DNA of 64,000 nucleotides from Micromonospora sp. MA102 (GTDB taxonomy: Bacteria; Actinomycetota; Actinomycetes; Mycobacteriales; Micromonosporaceae): the NCBI RefSeq assembly GCF_025460765.1, contig NZ_JAMWEG010000006.1, positions 1-64,000 on the forward strand. The letters are read 5' to 3'. A model generated the notes under the pieces. The model saw only the letters and a list, made by a program, of their open reading frames with translations, ran no database searches and had not been told where the DNA came from. This document shows, one piece after another, positions 26,541-35,469 of the stretch; position 1 is the first letter of the stretch; each line of letters opens with the position of its first letter. Both the position numbers and the translations under genes were made by a program.

Positions 26541-27545
26541 CTACGCCTTCAGCCACCCCCGCTCCGCCGCCAGCAGCGCGATCTGGAAGCGGGTCCGGGC
26601 GCCGAGCAGGGAACCCGCACCGCTGACATGTTTCTGCACGGTACGGCGGCTCACCTTGAGCACGCGGGCGATCGCCTCGTCCTTCATCCCGGTTGCCATC
26701 ATGTGCAGGATCTCCAGCGTCCGCCGATCCGGCCCCTCGGCTGCCGGACTGCCCTTCGGGGCCGGCCCATCGTGTCGGCTCGCCAGCGACACCGGGTCGG
26801 CGCGCTCCCAGACGCTCTCGAACAGCGCCACCAGCGCCACCACCAGCGCGGGGGAGTGCACCACCAGTGAACCCGCCGCCGGGCGGTCCCCGCGCACCGG
26901 CAGCAGAGCCGCCGCCCGGTCGAACACCACCAACTTCACCGGAAGCCCGGACGCCAGCCGCAGTTCCCCGCCCTGACCCGTACCGCGCAGGGCCGTCTCG
27001 AGCGACACGGCGTCGGTGAAGCCCTCCGTCTCGTACACCGACCGCATCCGCACTCCGGGGGCAATCCCCGACTCGCCGACGGGCGCCTGCGCGGCCGTCA
27101 CGTACGGCGGCTTGGCCAGATGCAGTACCTCGACCGAACTCCCCTTCAGCAGCTGACCGTAGCGCGCCGGCACCTCGTCCTCGCGCTCCAGCACCTCCAC
27201 CAGGTGCGCGGCGCGTGGCCCGGACACCGCCTCGTACACCTCGTGAAGCCGCTCCACGATGCCCTCGACGTGGGCCAGCTCGGCCCGCCGCCGGGCCAGC
27301 AGGGCGCTGAGCGACGGCCGTGGGGGACCGGCCGCCCAGCGCGGCGCCGCGCCCTCGATCCGCAGCACCAGCGCGGACTCCGCAAGGTGCCGCAGTGCTC
27401 GTTCCGCCTCCGCCGGGGACACCCCGACCACCGCCGCCACCTCGGTGACGTCCGCCGACGGCACGGTGACCAGGTGCTCCAACACCCGCCCGGCCAGTGG
27501 ATCCAGACCGGTTGCCGCCCACGGGCTGCCTGCGGTTCCGTCCAT
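26541..27545 (-). CDS. TrmB-LuxR-type transcriptional regulator
   Basis: A 334-aa regulator. The N-terminus holds a TrmB-like winged helix (VLEHLVTVPSADVTEVAAVV, SPAEAERALRHLAESALVLR), then an Arg-rich coiled helix (LLARRRAELAHVEGIVERLHEVY), a sensory middle, and a C-terminal LuxR helix-turn-helix (LEILHMMATGMKDEAIARVL, VSRRTVQKHVSGAGSLLGAR). No phosphoacceptor domain. ATG 27545 has AGGAG 13 nt upstream. It is convergent with the M4 protease; control of that protease is possible, but only position suggests it. Confidence 0.9.
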   Translation of the reverse strand: MDGTAGSPWAATGLDPLAGRVLEHLVTVPSADVTEVAAVVGVSPAEAERALRHLAESALVLRIEGAAPRWAAGPPRPSLSALLARRRAELAHVEGIVERLHEVYEAVSGPRAAHLVEVLEREDEVPARYGQLLKGSSVEVLHLAKPPYVTAAQAPVGESGIAPGVRMRSVYETEGFTDAVSLETALRGTGQGGELRLASGLPVKLVVFDRAAALLPVRGDRPAAGSLVVHSPALVVALVALFESVWERADPVSLASRHDGPAPKGSPAAEGPDRRTLEILHMMATGMKDEAIARVLKVSRRTVQKHVSGAGSLLGARTRFQIALLAAERGWLKA

Positions 27546-27996
27546 ACGTTCCGGCACTCCTAGGGTCGAGCTTGGTCCGCTTCGGCGGACACCATCGGTG
27601 TGGTGGTCGGGCCGCCGGGGCGGCGTCGTGGTCGGCGGGACTGCGGTGGCCCGGGCTGCGATGCAGCCGGTGCATGTTCTACCAGCCGCAATGGCAACCG
27701 AGGACGCCCGTACCAGCCGATGGGTGTCGAGGCCCCCGCTCCCGCACCCGCGCACACACTGAGATCAGCGGAGCCGGGCGGCAGCGGATGGGTGTGCGGC
27801 CGACGGCAGTCCTGCGCACCGGATCAAGCCGGGTTCCGGGACCGGCCGGCTTGGCACGTGGCGTTCGGCCGGACGACGACCACATGGTCTGCCGCTGCTC
27901 GTCGGACGGCGCCGGCGCGCCCTCGACGGGATGCGCGGAGAGTAGCTGGTGCCTCATGACGGTCCTGCGACAGCTCATGCCTGGAATGGCGACGGG
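27546..27996. other. Intergenic region between regulator and DUF6069 gene
   Basis: About 450 bases with no supported gene. Short open frames on both strands lack ribosome sites and have irregular composition. It should hold the promoter of the TrmB-LuxR gene. Confidence 0.4.
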
Positions 27997-28410
27997 TCAG
28001 GCGGTCAGCCGGCGCGCGACTGCGGGGATCACGATGGCGGCGGCGACCAGGTGGGTGAGCATCAGCAGCACCCTGGTGGCCGCCCCGGCGTCGACGATCA
28101 CGTCCGGCACCAGCGACAGGACGGTCAGCAGCACCGTCGTGCGGACGAACGTGGGCCGCGGACGCCGGGCGAAACGGGACAGCAGCGCGGCGATGAGCAC
28201 GCCGATCAGCGAGAAGACAGCGGTCAGCACGCCGAACCCCGCGACCGGGATCGGGGCGCCGGCCAGGTCGAGGCTGACCCCTGCCGCGTGGCCGGCGGCG
28301 GCGACGGCCATGGTGGCGGCGCTCGCGGCGGCCGCGGCGACGACACCGCTCCGGATCAGCGCACCGACGGTCGAAGCGGTGGCGTGGGTCGTGTTCGCGG
28401 TGGTGGTCAT
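27997..28410 (-). CDS. DUF6069 four-helix membrane protein
   Basis: A 137-aa protein with four predicted transmembrane helices: GVVAAAAASAATMAVAAAGH, FGVLTAVFSLIGVLIAALLS, RTTVLLTVLSLVPDVIV and VLLMLTHLVAAAIVIPAVAR. The C-terminal LTHLVAAAIVIPAVARRL matches the DUF6069 pattern. Function unknown. ATG 28410 follows GGAGGGCACG, a strong ribosome site. Confidence 0.8.
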   Translation of the reverse strand: MTTTANTTHATASTVGALIRSGVVAAAAASAATMAVAAAGHAAGVSLDLAGAPIPVAGFGVLTAVFSLIGVLIAALLSRFARRPRPTFVRTTVLLTVLSLVPDVIVDAGAATRVLLMLTHLVAAAIVIPAVARRLTA

Positions 28411-28658
28411 CGTGCCCTCCGGTGGGTTTATGGACCGGCTCGGTGCCGGGCTCTCACCACGACGACGAACAGGCCCAACCCCAATCGACAGGCACACCCA
28501 GATCTTTTCGGAGACACTCGCCCCCGGTGCGGCAGCTCCCGGGCAGCCCTGCCGCGCAGCCCGTCGACCCGGTGCGCTCTCGTTGGCCGTTCCGCCGTTG
28601 ACTGCCGGGCTGGCTCCGGCCCGGAGCATCCTCATCTCCGCCGCCGACACAAGAGGCG

Positions 28659-29399
28659 TCAGAGGAGAAGGCGGTTCGTCTCGGCCCTGCCGATCTCCAG
28701 GCCATCGCGATACAGCACCGCTCGGGCGTAGGTGGTCGAGCCGCCGGTTACCAGGATGTCCGACCAGTGGACGTCAAAGCAGTACCGACAGTGGAAAACC
28801 TGCTCCGCCCCGTCATCGACACGGTGAACCGAAACGGCGACGTCGATCGATCGGGCGTTCTCGACGTTGTCCAGCGCCGCCGTCCCGGTGAAGCGCCCCC
28901 ACACCGCCGAACGGCGGGGTGAGTACCGCAGCTCGACCACGCCGAGATGAACGTTGCCGTAACCGGCGGGGACGTGACTTGTCCAGATCAGCTTCCGGGC
29001 GTGCATGGTGCGCTTGTCGGGCACGCAGCCACACCGCTCCGGATCGGCGCCGTCGACCACCGGCTCCGGCGGCAGCGGTGAGTCCGGATGCGAGCCGCCC
29101 GGACCGGCCCCCTCGCCCTCCCATCGGGACCGCCAGATGTCCGGGTCATCGCCGCACACCTGAGTGAACGCCTCGACCAGCGTCCAGCTGGGATACCGGC
29201 GACCGTTCTCGACCATGGACAACGCGGCGATCGAGTAGCCGGACCGTGCGGAGAGCTGCCGAAGGCTGAGCCCGCTGCGATGGCGCAGATCCCGCAACCC
29301 GAGGGACAGCGTCGGCGCACCGTCGTTGGAGGGTCGCCGCGCCCCGCCCCGATCACCCACGATGAACCAATCGCTCGTTGTCAGCCCGGCGCCGTTCAC
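28659..29399 (-). CDS. XRE-family regulator with DUF2690-like C-terminus
   Basis: A 246-aa protein. The N-terminal HTH_XRE domain reads LGLRDLRHRSGLSLRQLS then YSIAALSMVENGRRYPSWTL (about 33-70). A flexible acidic-proline stretch follows, then a C-terminal domain (about 130-246) with GVVELRYSPRRSAVWGRFTG and FHCRYCFDVHWSDIL, resembling DUF2690. GTG 29399 has AGGA immediately before it, too close for a standard ribosome site, so the exact start is unsure. Ligand and targets unknown. Confidence 0.8.
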   Translation of the reverse strand: MNGAGLTTSDWFIVGDRGGARRPSNDGAPTLSLGLRDLRHRSGLSLRQLSARSGYSIAALSMVENGRRYPSWTLVEAFTQVCGDDPDIWRSRWEGEGAGPGGSHPDSPLPPEPVVDGADPERCGCVPDKRTMHARKLIWTSHVPAGYGNVHLGVVELRYSPRRSAVWGRFTGTAALDNVENARSIDVAVSVHRVDDGAEQVFHCRYCFDVHWSDILVTGGSTTYARAVLYRDGLEIGRAETNRLLL

Positions 29400-29549
29400 T
29401 CCTGTTCACATCGCCAGGGCAACCCTTTACCGGTCGAATCCTAGTGCGCGAACCTGATCCGGCAGGCGACGCCCAGCAGCAGGAGCATCGATGCCATCAG
29501 CCCACCGGGACCGTGCGGGCGTCCGCGCCGAACAACCCTGGAGAAGCCG

Positions 29550-30050
29550 GTGAACACCGAACCTGAACCCCACCCGGACGCCACGCGTCTCACCCGCACC
29601 TACGACGCTCCGGCAGAGCTCATCTGGGAGCTGATGACCACCGCGGCCGGTCTCGAAAAGTGGTGGGCCCCGGATGGCTTTGACATCCGCGTCAGCGAGG
29701 TCGAGCTCAAGCCCGGCGGCCGGCTGCGATACACCATGACCGCGACCGCGCCGGAAACGATCGCATTCGTCGAAAGCACCGGCAACCCGGTCTCGGTCGA
29801 GCTGTGTAAGACCTTCACCGAGGTCACCGCGCCGGCGCGCCTGGCCTACCTGTCACTCATCGACTTCGTACCCGACCAGGAGCCGTACGAGCATCTGACC
29901 GTCATCGACATCGAGCCTGCCGGTGACCGTACGAACGTGATCATGACGCTCGACCCGCTGCACGACGACACCTGGACGCAGGGGTACCGCGCCCACCGAG
30001 GCGAGGAACTCGGCAAGCTCGAGACGCTGCTCAGGCGAGTCCCGGGCTAA
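29550..30050 (+). CDS. SRPBCC (AHSA1-type) domain protein
   Basis: A 166-aa START-fold protein. TRTYDAPAELIWELMTTAAG and LEKWWAPDGFDI are the family hallmarks; the C-terminal helix is HRGEELGKLETLLRR. Such proteins bind small hydrophobic ligands; function unknown. GTG start with GGAGAAGCC upstream. The next gene starts 5 bases after its stop, so they form an operon. Confidence 0.85.
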   Translation: MNTEPEPHPDATRLTRTYDAPAELIWELMTTAAGLEKWWAPDGFDIRVSEVELKPGGRLRYTMTATAPETIAFVESTGNPVSVELCKTFTEVTAPARLAYLSLIDFVPDQEPYEHLTVIDIEPAGDRTNVIMTLDPLHDDTWTQGYRAHRGEELGKLETLLRRVPG

Positions 30051-30055
30051 ATCGC

Positions 30056-30928
30056 ATGGCACGAGGGACCCGGATGACTCGACGGCGATCAGCAGAGGAC
30101 CGACGTTCAGCTGCTCAAGGTGAACCCCCGCCCAGGCTGAGTCCGGCCTGGTTGGCCGAGGGCTACCGGCGGTATGGCGTGATCGGGGCCGTCGTCGCGT
30201 CATCACTCATGATCGGGGCGGCGGTGGGTAAGGGTGCGCTCGACGCGATCAGCGACAAGTCGCGCCAGGCCGTGACCTCGACGCTCAACAAGCCGGCTCA
30301 GCGGAGCGCGCCACAAGACCCGCTGCGGATCTCGGTCCGCACGGCAGCGGGCGACGTCGAGTGCCCTCGGACCAGCTTCATACTGCCAAGCCTCGCCGCG
30401 CTGCGCGGCTCACCGTCTCCGTCGTCCGAGTACGGCTCGGAGGAGTGGGTCCTCTCCCATGGCGGTGTCCCGGCCGTCGGCGTCGTCTACTTCACCGTTC
30501 AGACACCGTCGGCCAGTGCCGTGCTGCTCACCGGTATGCGCGCGGTGGTGGACCGCCGGCAGCCGGCCAACGGTGTCCGGGCAGGCCTCACCAGTCAATG
30601 CGGCGGCGAGGTCGACAGCCGGTACTTCAGCGTTGACCTCCAGGCAGCCAAGCCGAGCGTGACTGCGCAGCCAGCGGTCGACGGCTACACCGGCACGACG
30701 ATCGCCCCCGCGGTCACCTTCCCCTTCAAGGTTTCCGCCAGCGATCCCGAGGTGTTCATCGCCAACGTCGGCGACGCCACCGGCGACCTGGCCTGGCACC
30801 TGGAGTTGGACTGGGTCGCCGACGGCAAGCCGGGCCATTCCCGCCTGCCCGACCACGGTGTCTTCCGCACCAGCTCCGCCCCGCAGACGAACGTCGACCG
30901 ACTCGAACAGCTGCTCGACAGGAGCTGA
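30056..30928 (+). CDS. Membrane-anchored hypothetical protein
   Basis: A 290-aa protein I do not recognise. A basic N-terminus (MARGTRMTRRRSAEDRRS) is followed by one transmembrane helix (about 41-60, YGVIGAVVASSLMIGAAVGK) and a soluble domain of mostly beta character with two Cys (VECPRTSF, TSQCGGEV). Orientation suggests an external C-terminal domain. ATG 30074 is an alternative start. It follows the SRPBCC gene closely. Confidence 0.75.
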   Translation: MARGTRMTRRRSAEDRRSAAQGEPPPRLSPAWLAEGYRRYGVIGAVVASSLMIGAAVGKGALDAISDKSRQAVTSTLNKPAQRSAPQDPLRISVRTAAGDVECPRTSFILPSLAALRGSPSPSSEYGSEEWVLSHGGVPAVGVVYFTVQTPSASAVLLTGMRAVVDRRQPANGVRAGLTSQCGGEVDSRYFSVDLQAAKPSVTAQPAVDGYTGTTIAPAVTFPFKVSASDPEVFIANVGDATGDLAWHLELDWVADGKPGHSRLPDHGVFRTSSAPQTNVDRLEQLLDRS

Positions 30929-31086
30929 GCACGCCGCGGGCAGCCAGGCCGCCCGGGCCGCCGCGGGTCCAGCACCTCGGCGAGTGCGTCCGGCGCCGCT
31001 ATCGGCCGTGACCGTCATCTCGTCCGGACCGTGGGCGTCATGGGTAAGCCACCTACCGGTTCCGGTCGACCTGGCATCCTGGGGGG

Positions 31087-31374
31087 ATGTGCAGGAACAT
31101 TCGTGTGCTTCACAACTTCGAGCCGCCGGTGACCGACGATGAGATCGAAGCCGCCGCCATCCAGTACGTGCGCAAGGTCAGCGGCACGACACGGCCGTCC
31201 GCGGCGAATGAGGAGGCGTTCGGCGAGGCGGTCCGCGCTGTCACGGCAGCCACCCGAACCCTGCTGGACAGCCTCGTGACGAAGGCGCCGCCCCGCGACC
31301 GCGAGGTGGAGGCGGCAAAGGCCAAGGCGCGCGCCGCCGAACGGTACGGTCTTCGAGAGACGACATCGGGCTGA
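31087..31374 (+). CDS. DUF2277 family protein
   Basis: A 95-aa soluble protein. MCRNIRVLHNFEPPVTDDEI and AAIQYVRKVSGTTRPS are the exact hallmarks of DUF2277; the C-terminus is a charged helix (DREVEAAKAKARAAERYG). Function unknown. ATG preceded by GGGGGATG-type sequence. Confidence 0.88.
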   Translation: MCRNIRVLHNFEPPVTDDEIEAAAIQYVRKVSGTTRPSAANEEAFGEAVRAVTAATRTLLDSLVTKAPPRDREVEAAKAKARAAERYGLRETTSG

Positions 31375-31433
31375 CGCGCCCGGTCCAGCCCACCCTCGGT
31401 AGGGCTTCCTGCTCGGAAACCTGAACCGGGCGG

Positions 31434-32024
31434 CTACCCGAAGCGATCGGCCAGCTTCGTCAGCTTGGCGACGTACGCCGGCCAGTCGTGGCCGTGCGGG
31501 ATGTTGGTGGTCTCCCGCCGCAGGCCGATCGCCGTGTCGTGCTGCTCGCGCATGATGTCGGCGTGACCGGCGTGACGAGCGAGGTCGCAGGTCACGTGGA
31601 CGATGATCCTCTGCAACGTCACGTCCTGCTCACCTGGCCGCCACCACGACACCCGCCCCGGCGCGTCCAGCGGTAGCTGCTCGATCGTCTGATCCGCGAA
31701 CACCCCGACCCGGCGATACAGGTCGATCAGCCCATCCTTCGTCTCGTCCTCCCGCGCGAACCAGTCTGCCTGCGGGTCCTCCTCGAACGCCTGCATCGGG
31801 ACCAGTTCCTCCGGCGTCGGGAACTCGCGGCCGAAGGTGGGCCCGAAGTAGCCGGCCTCGACATTGAGGCAATGCTTGACGATTCCCAACAGGTTGTTGC
31901 CGGTCGCCGTGCGGGGCAGTCTGGCGTCGCGTTCGCTCAGCCCGTCGAGCTTCCAGATCAGGTCTTCGCGGGTCGCCTGCAGGTAGTGGTGCAGGGCAGC
32001 CTTCGCATCGCCCAGGTCAGCCAT
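31434..32024 (-). CDS. DinB-like (DUF664) protein
   Basis: A 196-aa four-helix-bundle protein. GIVKHCLNVEAGYFGPTFG and VHVTCDLARHAGHADIMRE place three His as metal ligands in the DinB/DUF664 pattern. Members include thiol-dependent S-transferases; the actual reaction here is unknown. Convergent with DUF2277. Confidence 0.85.
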   Translation of the reverse strand: MADLGDAKAALHHYLQATREDLIWKLDGLSERDARLPRTATGNNLLGIVKHCLNVEAGYFGPTFGREFPTPEELVPMQAFEEDPQADWFAREDETKDGLIDLYRRVGVFADQTIEQLPLDAPGRVSWWRPGEQDVTLQRIIVHVTCDLARHAGHADIMREQHDTAIGLRRETTNIPHGHDWPAYVAKLTKLADRFG

Positions 32025-32306
32025 GCCCGCCAGTCTTCCTCATCCGCCCGAGCATCGTGCCCCGTGTCGCCTGCAAGATCATCCCCGGCTGGAGCGGTCG
32101 GTTGCCGGCGCGGCGTTGCCTGGAGCCGGACCCTGATCCAGCGGCGGTTCAGCACCGGTAAATGACGCGAAAAGTACCCGCGATGTTACGAGGATGTTTC
32201 CAAGATTGCCGGCAGGTAAAACGTTGTCCCGCAAGATCGCCACCGCTCCTACATTTCGGCCACCGCCACCCCGCCGTGGCGGCCGGCACCGAATGTGGAG
32301 GACGAC

Positions 32307-35300
32307 GTGCCACGACCGAAGACACCCCCGCTCGGACGGATCAGGCGCGCCCCGGTGAGCGTGCTCGCCACCGCCGCGCTGATCGCCGCGGGGCTGGCGA
32401 CCGCGCCGGCCGGCGCCGCAGCGGCGGCACCGCCGTCCGGCAGCGGAGCGACCGCCCGCTACCTCGTACAACTCGCCGAGCAGCCGTTGGCCGGCTACAC
32501 CGGCGGCGTACCCGGACTCGCCGCCACCAAGCCGACCGGCGCCGGCCGGCTCGACCCGAATTCCCGCGCCGCCACGGCGTACCGGGAGCACCTGCGTCGG
32601 CAGCGCGGCACGGTGCTGGCCAGGGTGAACATTCCCACCAGCCAGGCGCAGGCCACCTTCGACACCGCCTTCAACGGCTTCGCCGTGGAGCTGAACCGCT
32701 CGCAGGTGGCCCGGCTGCGCGCCACCCCCGGCGTGACCGCGGTGTACGCGGACCAGAAGGTGCACGCGACCACCTCACACACTCCCGACTACCTCGGTCT
32801 GACCGGGCAGGGTGGGGTGTGGCAGCAGCAGTTCGGCGACGTGTCCCACGCCGGTGAGGGCGTCATCGTCGGGGTCATCGACAGCGGCTTCTGGCCGGAG
32901 AGCGCGAGTTTCGCCCCGCTGCCGACCCCGCGCCCGGATCAGGCGACCATCGACGCGAAGTGGAAGGGCACCTGCGACGTCGGCACCGAAGCGCCCATCA
33001 CCTGCAACAACAAGGTGATCGGGGCGCGCTGGTACAACGACAGCAGGTTGGCCGACGCGTTCGCCGACGAGTACCACTCGCCCCGCGACCGCAACGGTCA
33101 CGGCACCCACACCGCGAGCACCGCCGCCGGCGACCACGGCGTGCCGGCCTCGATCGGCGACCAGTCCCTGGGGGCGATCTCCGGGATGGCGCCGGCCGCC
33201 CGGCTGGCGATCTACAAGGCGCTCTACGACACCGGCGCCGGCTCGGCGGCGGGCAGCAGCATCGACATCGTGCACGCCATCGACGACGCGGTCGCCGACG
33301 GCGTCGACGTGATCAACTACTCGGTCGGCGACGACATGGAGAACTTCGGCGCGATCGAGCAGGCGTTCCTCAACGCCGCCGCCGCCGGGGTGTTCGTCTC
33401 GGCCGCGGCCGGCAACGCCGGCCCCGAGGCCGGCACCGTCGACAACTCGACTCCCTGGGTGACCACGGTCGCCGCGAGCACCACCGACCAGCAGTACAGC
33501 CGCACCCTCACCCTCGGCAACGGCACCACCATCATCGGGGTGGGTGTGGGCGGCACCGCCGTCGGGCCAGCACCGCTGGTCTCGGCGAAGTCCAGCGCGC
33601 TGCACCCCGACGACACGCAGAACGCCGAACTCTGCGCCGAGGGCGCCCTCGACCCGGTCAAGGTCAAGGGGGCGATCGTGTTCTGCCGGCGCGGGGTCAT
33701 CGACCGGGTGGCGAAGAGTGCCGCCGTGGCGAAGGCCGGTGGCGTCGGCATGGTGCTCTACAACGACACGGTCAACTCCCTGGACCCCGACCTGCACGCG
33801 GTGCCCACCGTGCACATCTCCGACACCGACGCCCCGGCCGTCGCGAACTACCTCGCGGCGGGCCGCGCGACGGCGACGATCTCGGCGGGCATCCTGACCG
33901 CGGTCGAGGCGCCGCAGGTCGCCGGCTTCTCCTCGGCAGGGCCGTCGTACTTCAACGGCGGCAACCTGCTCAAGCCGGACATCAGCGCGCCCGGCGTGGG
34001 CATCGCCGCGGCGTTCTCCCCGGCGATCGGCGGGCAGAGCTTCGCGCTCGAATCGGGCACCTCGATGGCAGCCCCGCACATCGCCGGCATCGCCGCGCTG
34101 CTGCGGGCCCGGCACCCGGGCTGGTCACCGATGGCGATCCGGTCGGCGCTCATGACGACCGCCGTGGACACCACGGACAAGGGCAACGCGATCAAGCTGG
34201 GGGACACCGACGCCACGCCGTTCAACTACGGCGCCGGCGAGGTCCGCCCGGGCGGAGCCTTCGACCCGGGCCTGGTCTACGACTCCAGCCAGCAGGATTG
34301 GCAGCGGTACCTGTGCGGGCTGGCCGCGAAGGGCAACCAGGTACCCGCCGACGACTGCGCCACGACCGGCGCGATCGAGACGAGCCAGCTCAACTACCCG
34401 TCGATCGCGACGGGCGACATGGTCGGCACCCAGACCATCACTCGCACCGTCACCAACGTCAGCGACCGCAAGGGCACCTACAGGTCCTCGGTGCAGGCAC
34501 CCGCCGGTTACGCGGTCGAGGTCACCCCGGCCAGCCTGACCGTGCTCCCGGGACGGACCGCCACCTTCACGGTGAAGATCACCAACAAGGCCGGCGCGGT
34601 CGACGCCTGGGCCGACGGCTCGTTGACGTGGCGGGACGACTCCGGGCACCAGGTCAGGATTCCGCTGGTCGTGAAGAACAGCGGGCTGATCGCGCCCGAC
34701 AGTATCGCCGGCACCGGCACCTCCGGCAGCGTCACGATGACCGCGCAGGCCGGGTACCGGGGCACCCTGGCCGCGCAGCCGATCGGCCTGACCGCCGGCA
34801 CCAGCACCACGGCCACCCTGCGCGGCGACGCGCCCTTCTGGGACTGGAACTCGCCGGACAAACTGCCCGACCCGCTGCCGGCATCGCTTCACCGGGGCGC
34901 GGTCCACGTACCGGCCGGCACGGTCAATCCGCAGGTCGTCGTCACCGGGGAGAAGCCGCTCTGCGTCGACATCGACTGGGGTGCCGACCCGCTGCCCCCG
35001 TGCGCCGACTTCATGTTCTACGTCTACGACAGCACGGGCAAACTCGTCGAGTACAAGTACGGCACCGCCGCCGGCGCCAACGTGGTGCTGCCCGGCGCCG
35101 GCGACTACACCCTGATCATCGAGCAGTTGTACACCCTGAACACGCCGGCCGGTCAGGAGGTCAACACGTACACCATCACCACCCTGCTGCCCGGCGTGCC
35201 CGGCACGTCGGCCGGGAAGCTGACCATCAGTCCCAAGCAGGTCAGCGTGATGGCCGGCGCGAAGGTGAACCTGACGCTGCGCTGGTCCGGGCTGACCCCC

Positions 35301-35381
35301 GGGCGCCGGTACATCGGCGTGGTGGTGCTGAGCGACGGTAAGGATCAGTTGAAGACCCTGCCGATCACGGTGCGGTCGTAA
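32307..35381 (+). CDS. Secreted subtilase (S8) with PA and plant-type fn3 domains
   Basis: A 1,024-aa exported serine protease. Signal segment about 15-44; I9-type propeptide about 50-155; catalytic triad Asp192 (IVGVIDSGFWPES), His265 (RNGHGTHTAST) and Ser586 (ESGTSMAAPHIAG). A PA domain is inserted before the Ser (about 400-530, AIVFCRRGVIDRVAKSAAV), and an fn3-like domain follows (SQLNYPSIA, TITRTVTNVSDRKGTYRSSV), the layout of cucumisin-like plant subtilases. A further C-terminal beta domain (about 810-1024) is specific to bacterial relatives. Start GTG 32307 has GGAGGA 5 nt upstream. The roughly 280-base upstream gap is unusually AT-rich (about 32160-32225), suiting a promoter with a long leader. 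Confidence 0.94.
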   Translation: MPRPKTPPLGRIRRAPVSVLATAALIAAGLATAPAGAAAAAPPSGSGATARYLVQLAEQPLAGYTGGVPGLAATKPTGAGRLDPNSRAATAYREHLRRQRGTVLARVNIPTSQAQATFDTAFNGFAVELNRSQVARLRATPGVTAVYADQKVHATTSHTPDYLGLTGQGGVWQQQFGDVSHAGEGVIVGVIDSGFWPESASFAPLPTPRPDQATIDAKWKGTCDVGTEAPITCNNKVIGARWYNDSRLADAFADEYHSPRDRNGHGTHTASTAAGDHGVPASIGDQSLGAISGMAPAARLAIYKALYDTGAGSAAGSSIDIVHAIDDAVADGVDVINYSVGDDMENFGAIEQAFLNAAAAGVFVSAAAGNAGPEAGTVDNSTPWVTTVAASTTDQQYSRTLTLGNGTTIIGVGVGGTAVGPAPLVSAKSSALHPDDTQNAELCAEGALDPVKVKGAIVFCRRGVIDRVAKSAAVAKAGGVGMVLYNDTVNSLDPDLHAVPTVHISDTDAPAVANYLAAGRATATISAGILTAVEAPQVAGFSSAGPSYFNGGNLLKPDISAPGVGIAAAFSPAIGGQSFALESGTSMAAPHIAGIAALLRARHPGWSPMAIRSALMTTAVDTTDKGNAIKLGDTDATPFNYGAGEVRPGGAFDPGLVYDSSQQDWQRYLCGLAAKGNQVPADDCATTGAIETSQLNYPSIATGDMVGTQTITRTVTNVSDRKGTYRSSVQAPAGYAVEVTPASLTVLPGRTATFTVKITNKAGAVDAWADGSLTWRDDSGHQVRIPLVVKNSGLIAPDSIAGTGTSGSVTMTAQAGYRGTLAAQPIGLTAGTSTTATLRGDAPFWDWNSPDKLPDPLPASLHRGAVHVPAGTVNPQVVVTGEKPLCVDIDWGADPLPPCADFMFYVYDSTGKLVEYKYGTAAGANVVLPGAGDYTLIIEQLYTLNTPAGQEVNTYTITTLLPGVPGTSAGKLTISPKQVSVMAGAKVNLTLRWSGLTPGRRYIGVVVLSDGKDQLKTLPITVRS

Positions 35382-35395
35382 CCGCCGATCCCCGT

Positions 35396-35445
35396 GGCCG
35401 GGTGGGCCGGCGGTGTGCCACAGGTCACCGCCGGCCCGCCCGGCC
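35396..35445 (+). terminator. Terminator after the subtilase
   Basis: A 20-bp stem (35396-35415 with 35426-35445, one G-U pair) and a 10-nt loop, 15 bases after the stop codon. Confidence 0.8.
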
Positions 35446-35469
35446 GTCCGCCGGATCAGGCCCGGATGA

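Noticed and set aside
27679..27978. 99-codon minus-strand frame
   Set aside because: Irregular codon third positions, no ribosome site, no recognisable motif.
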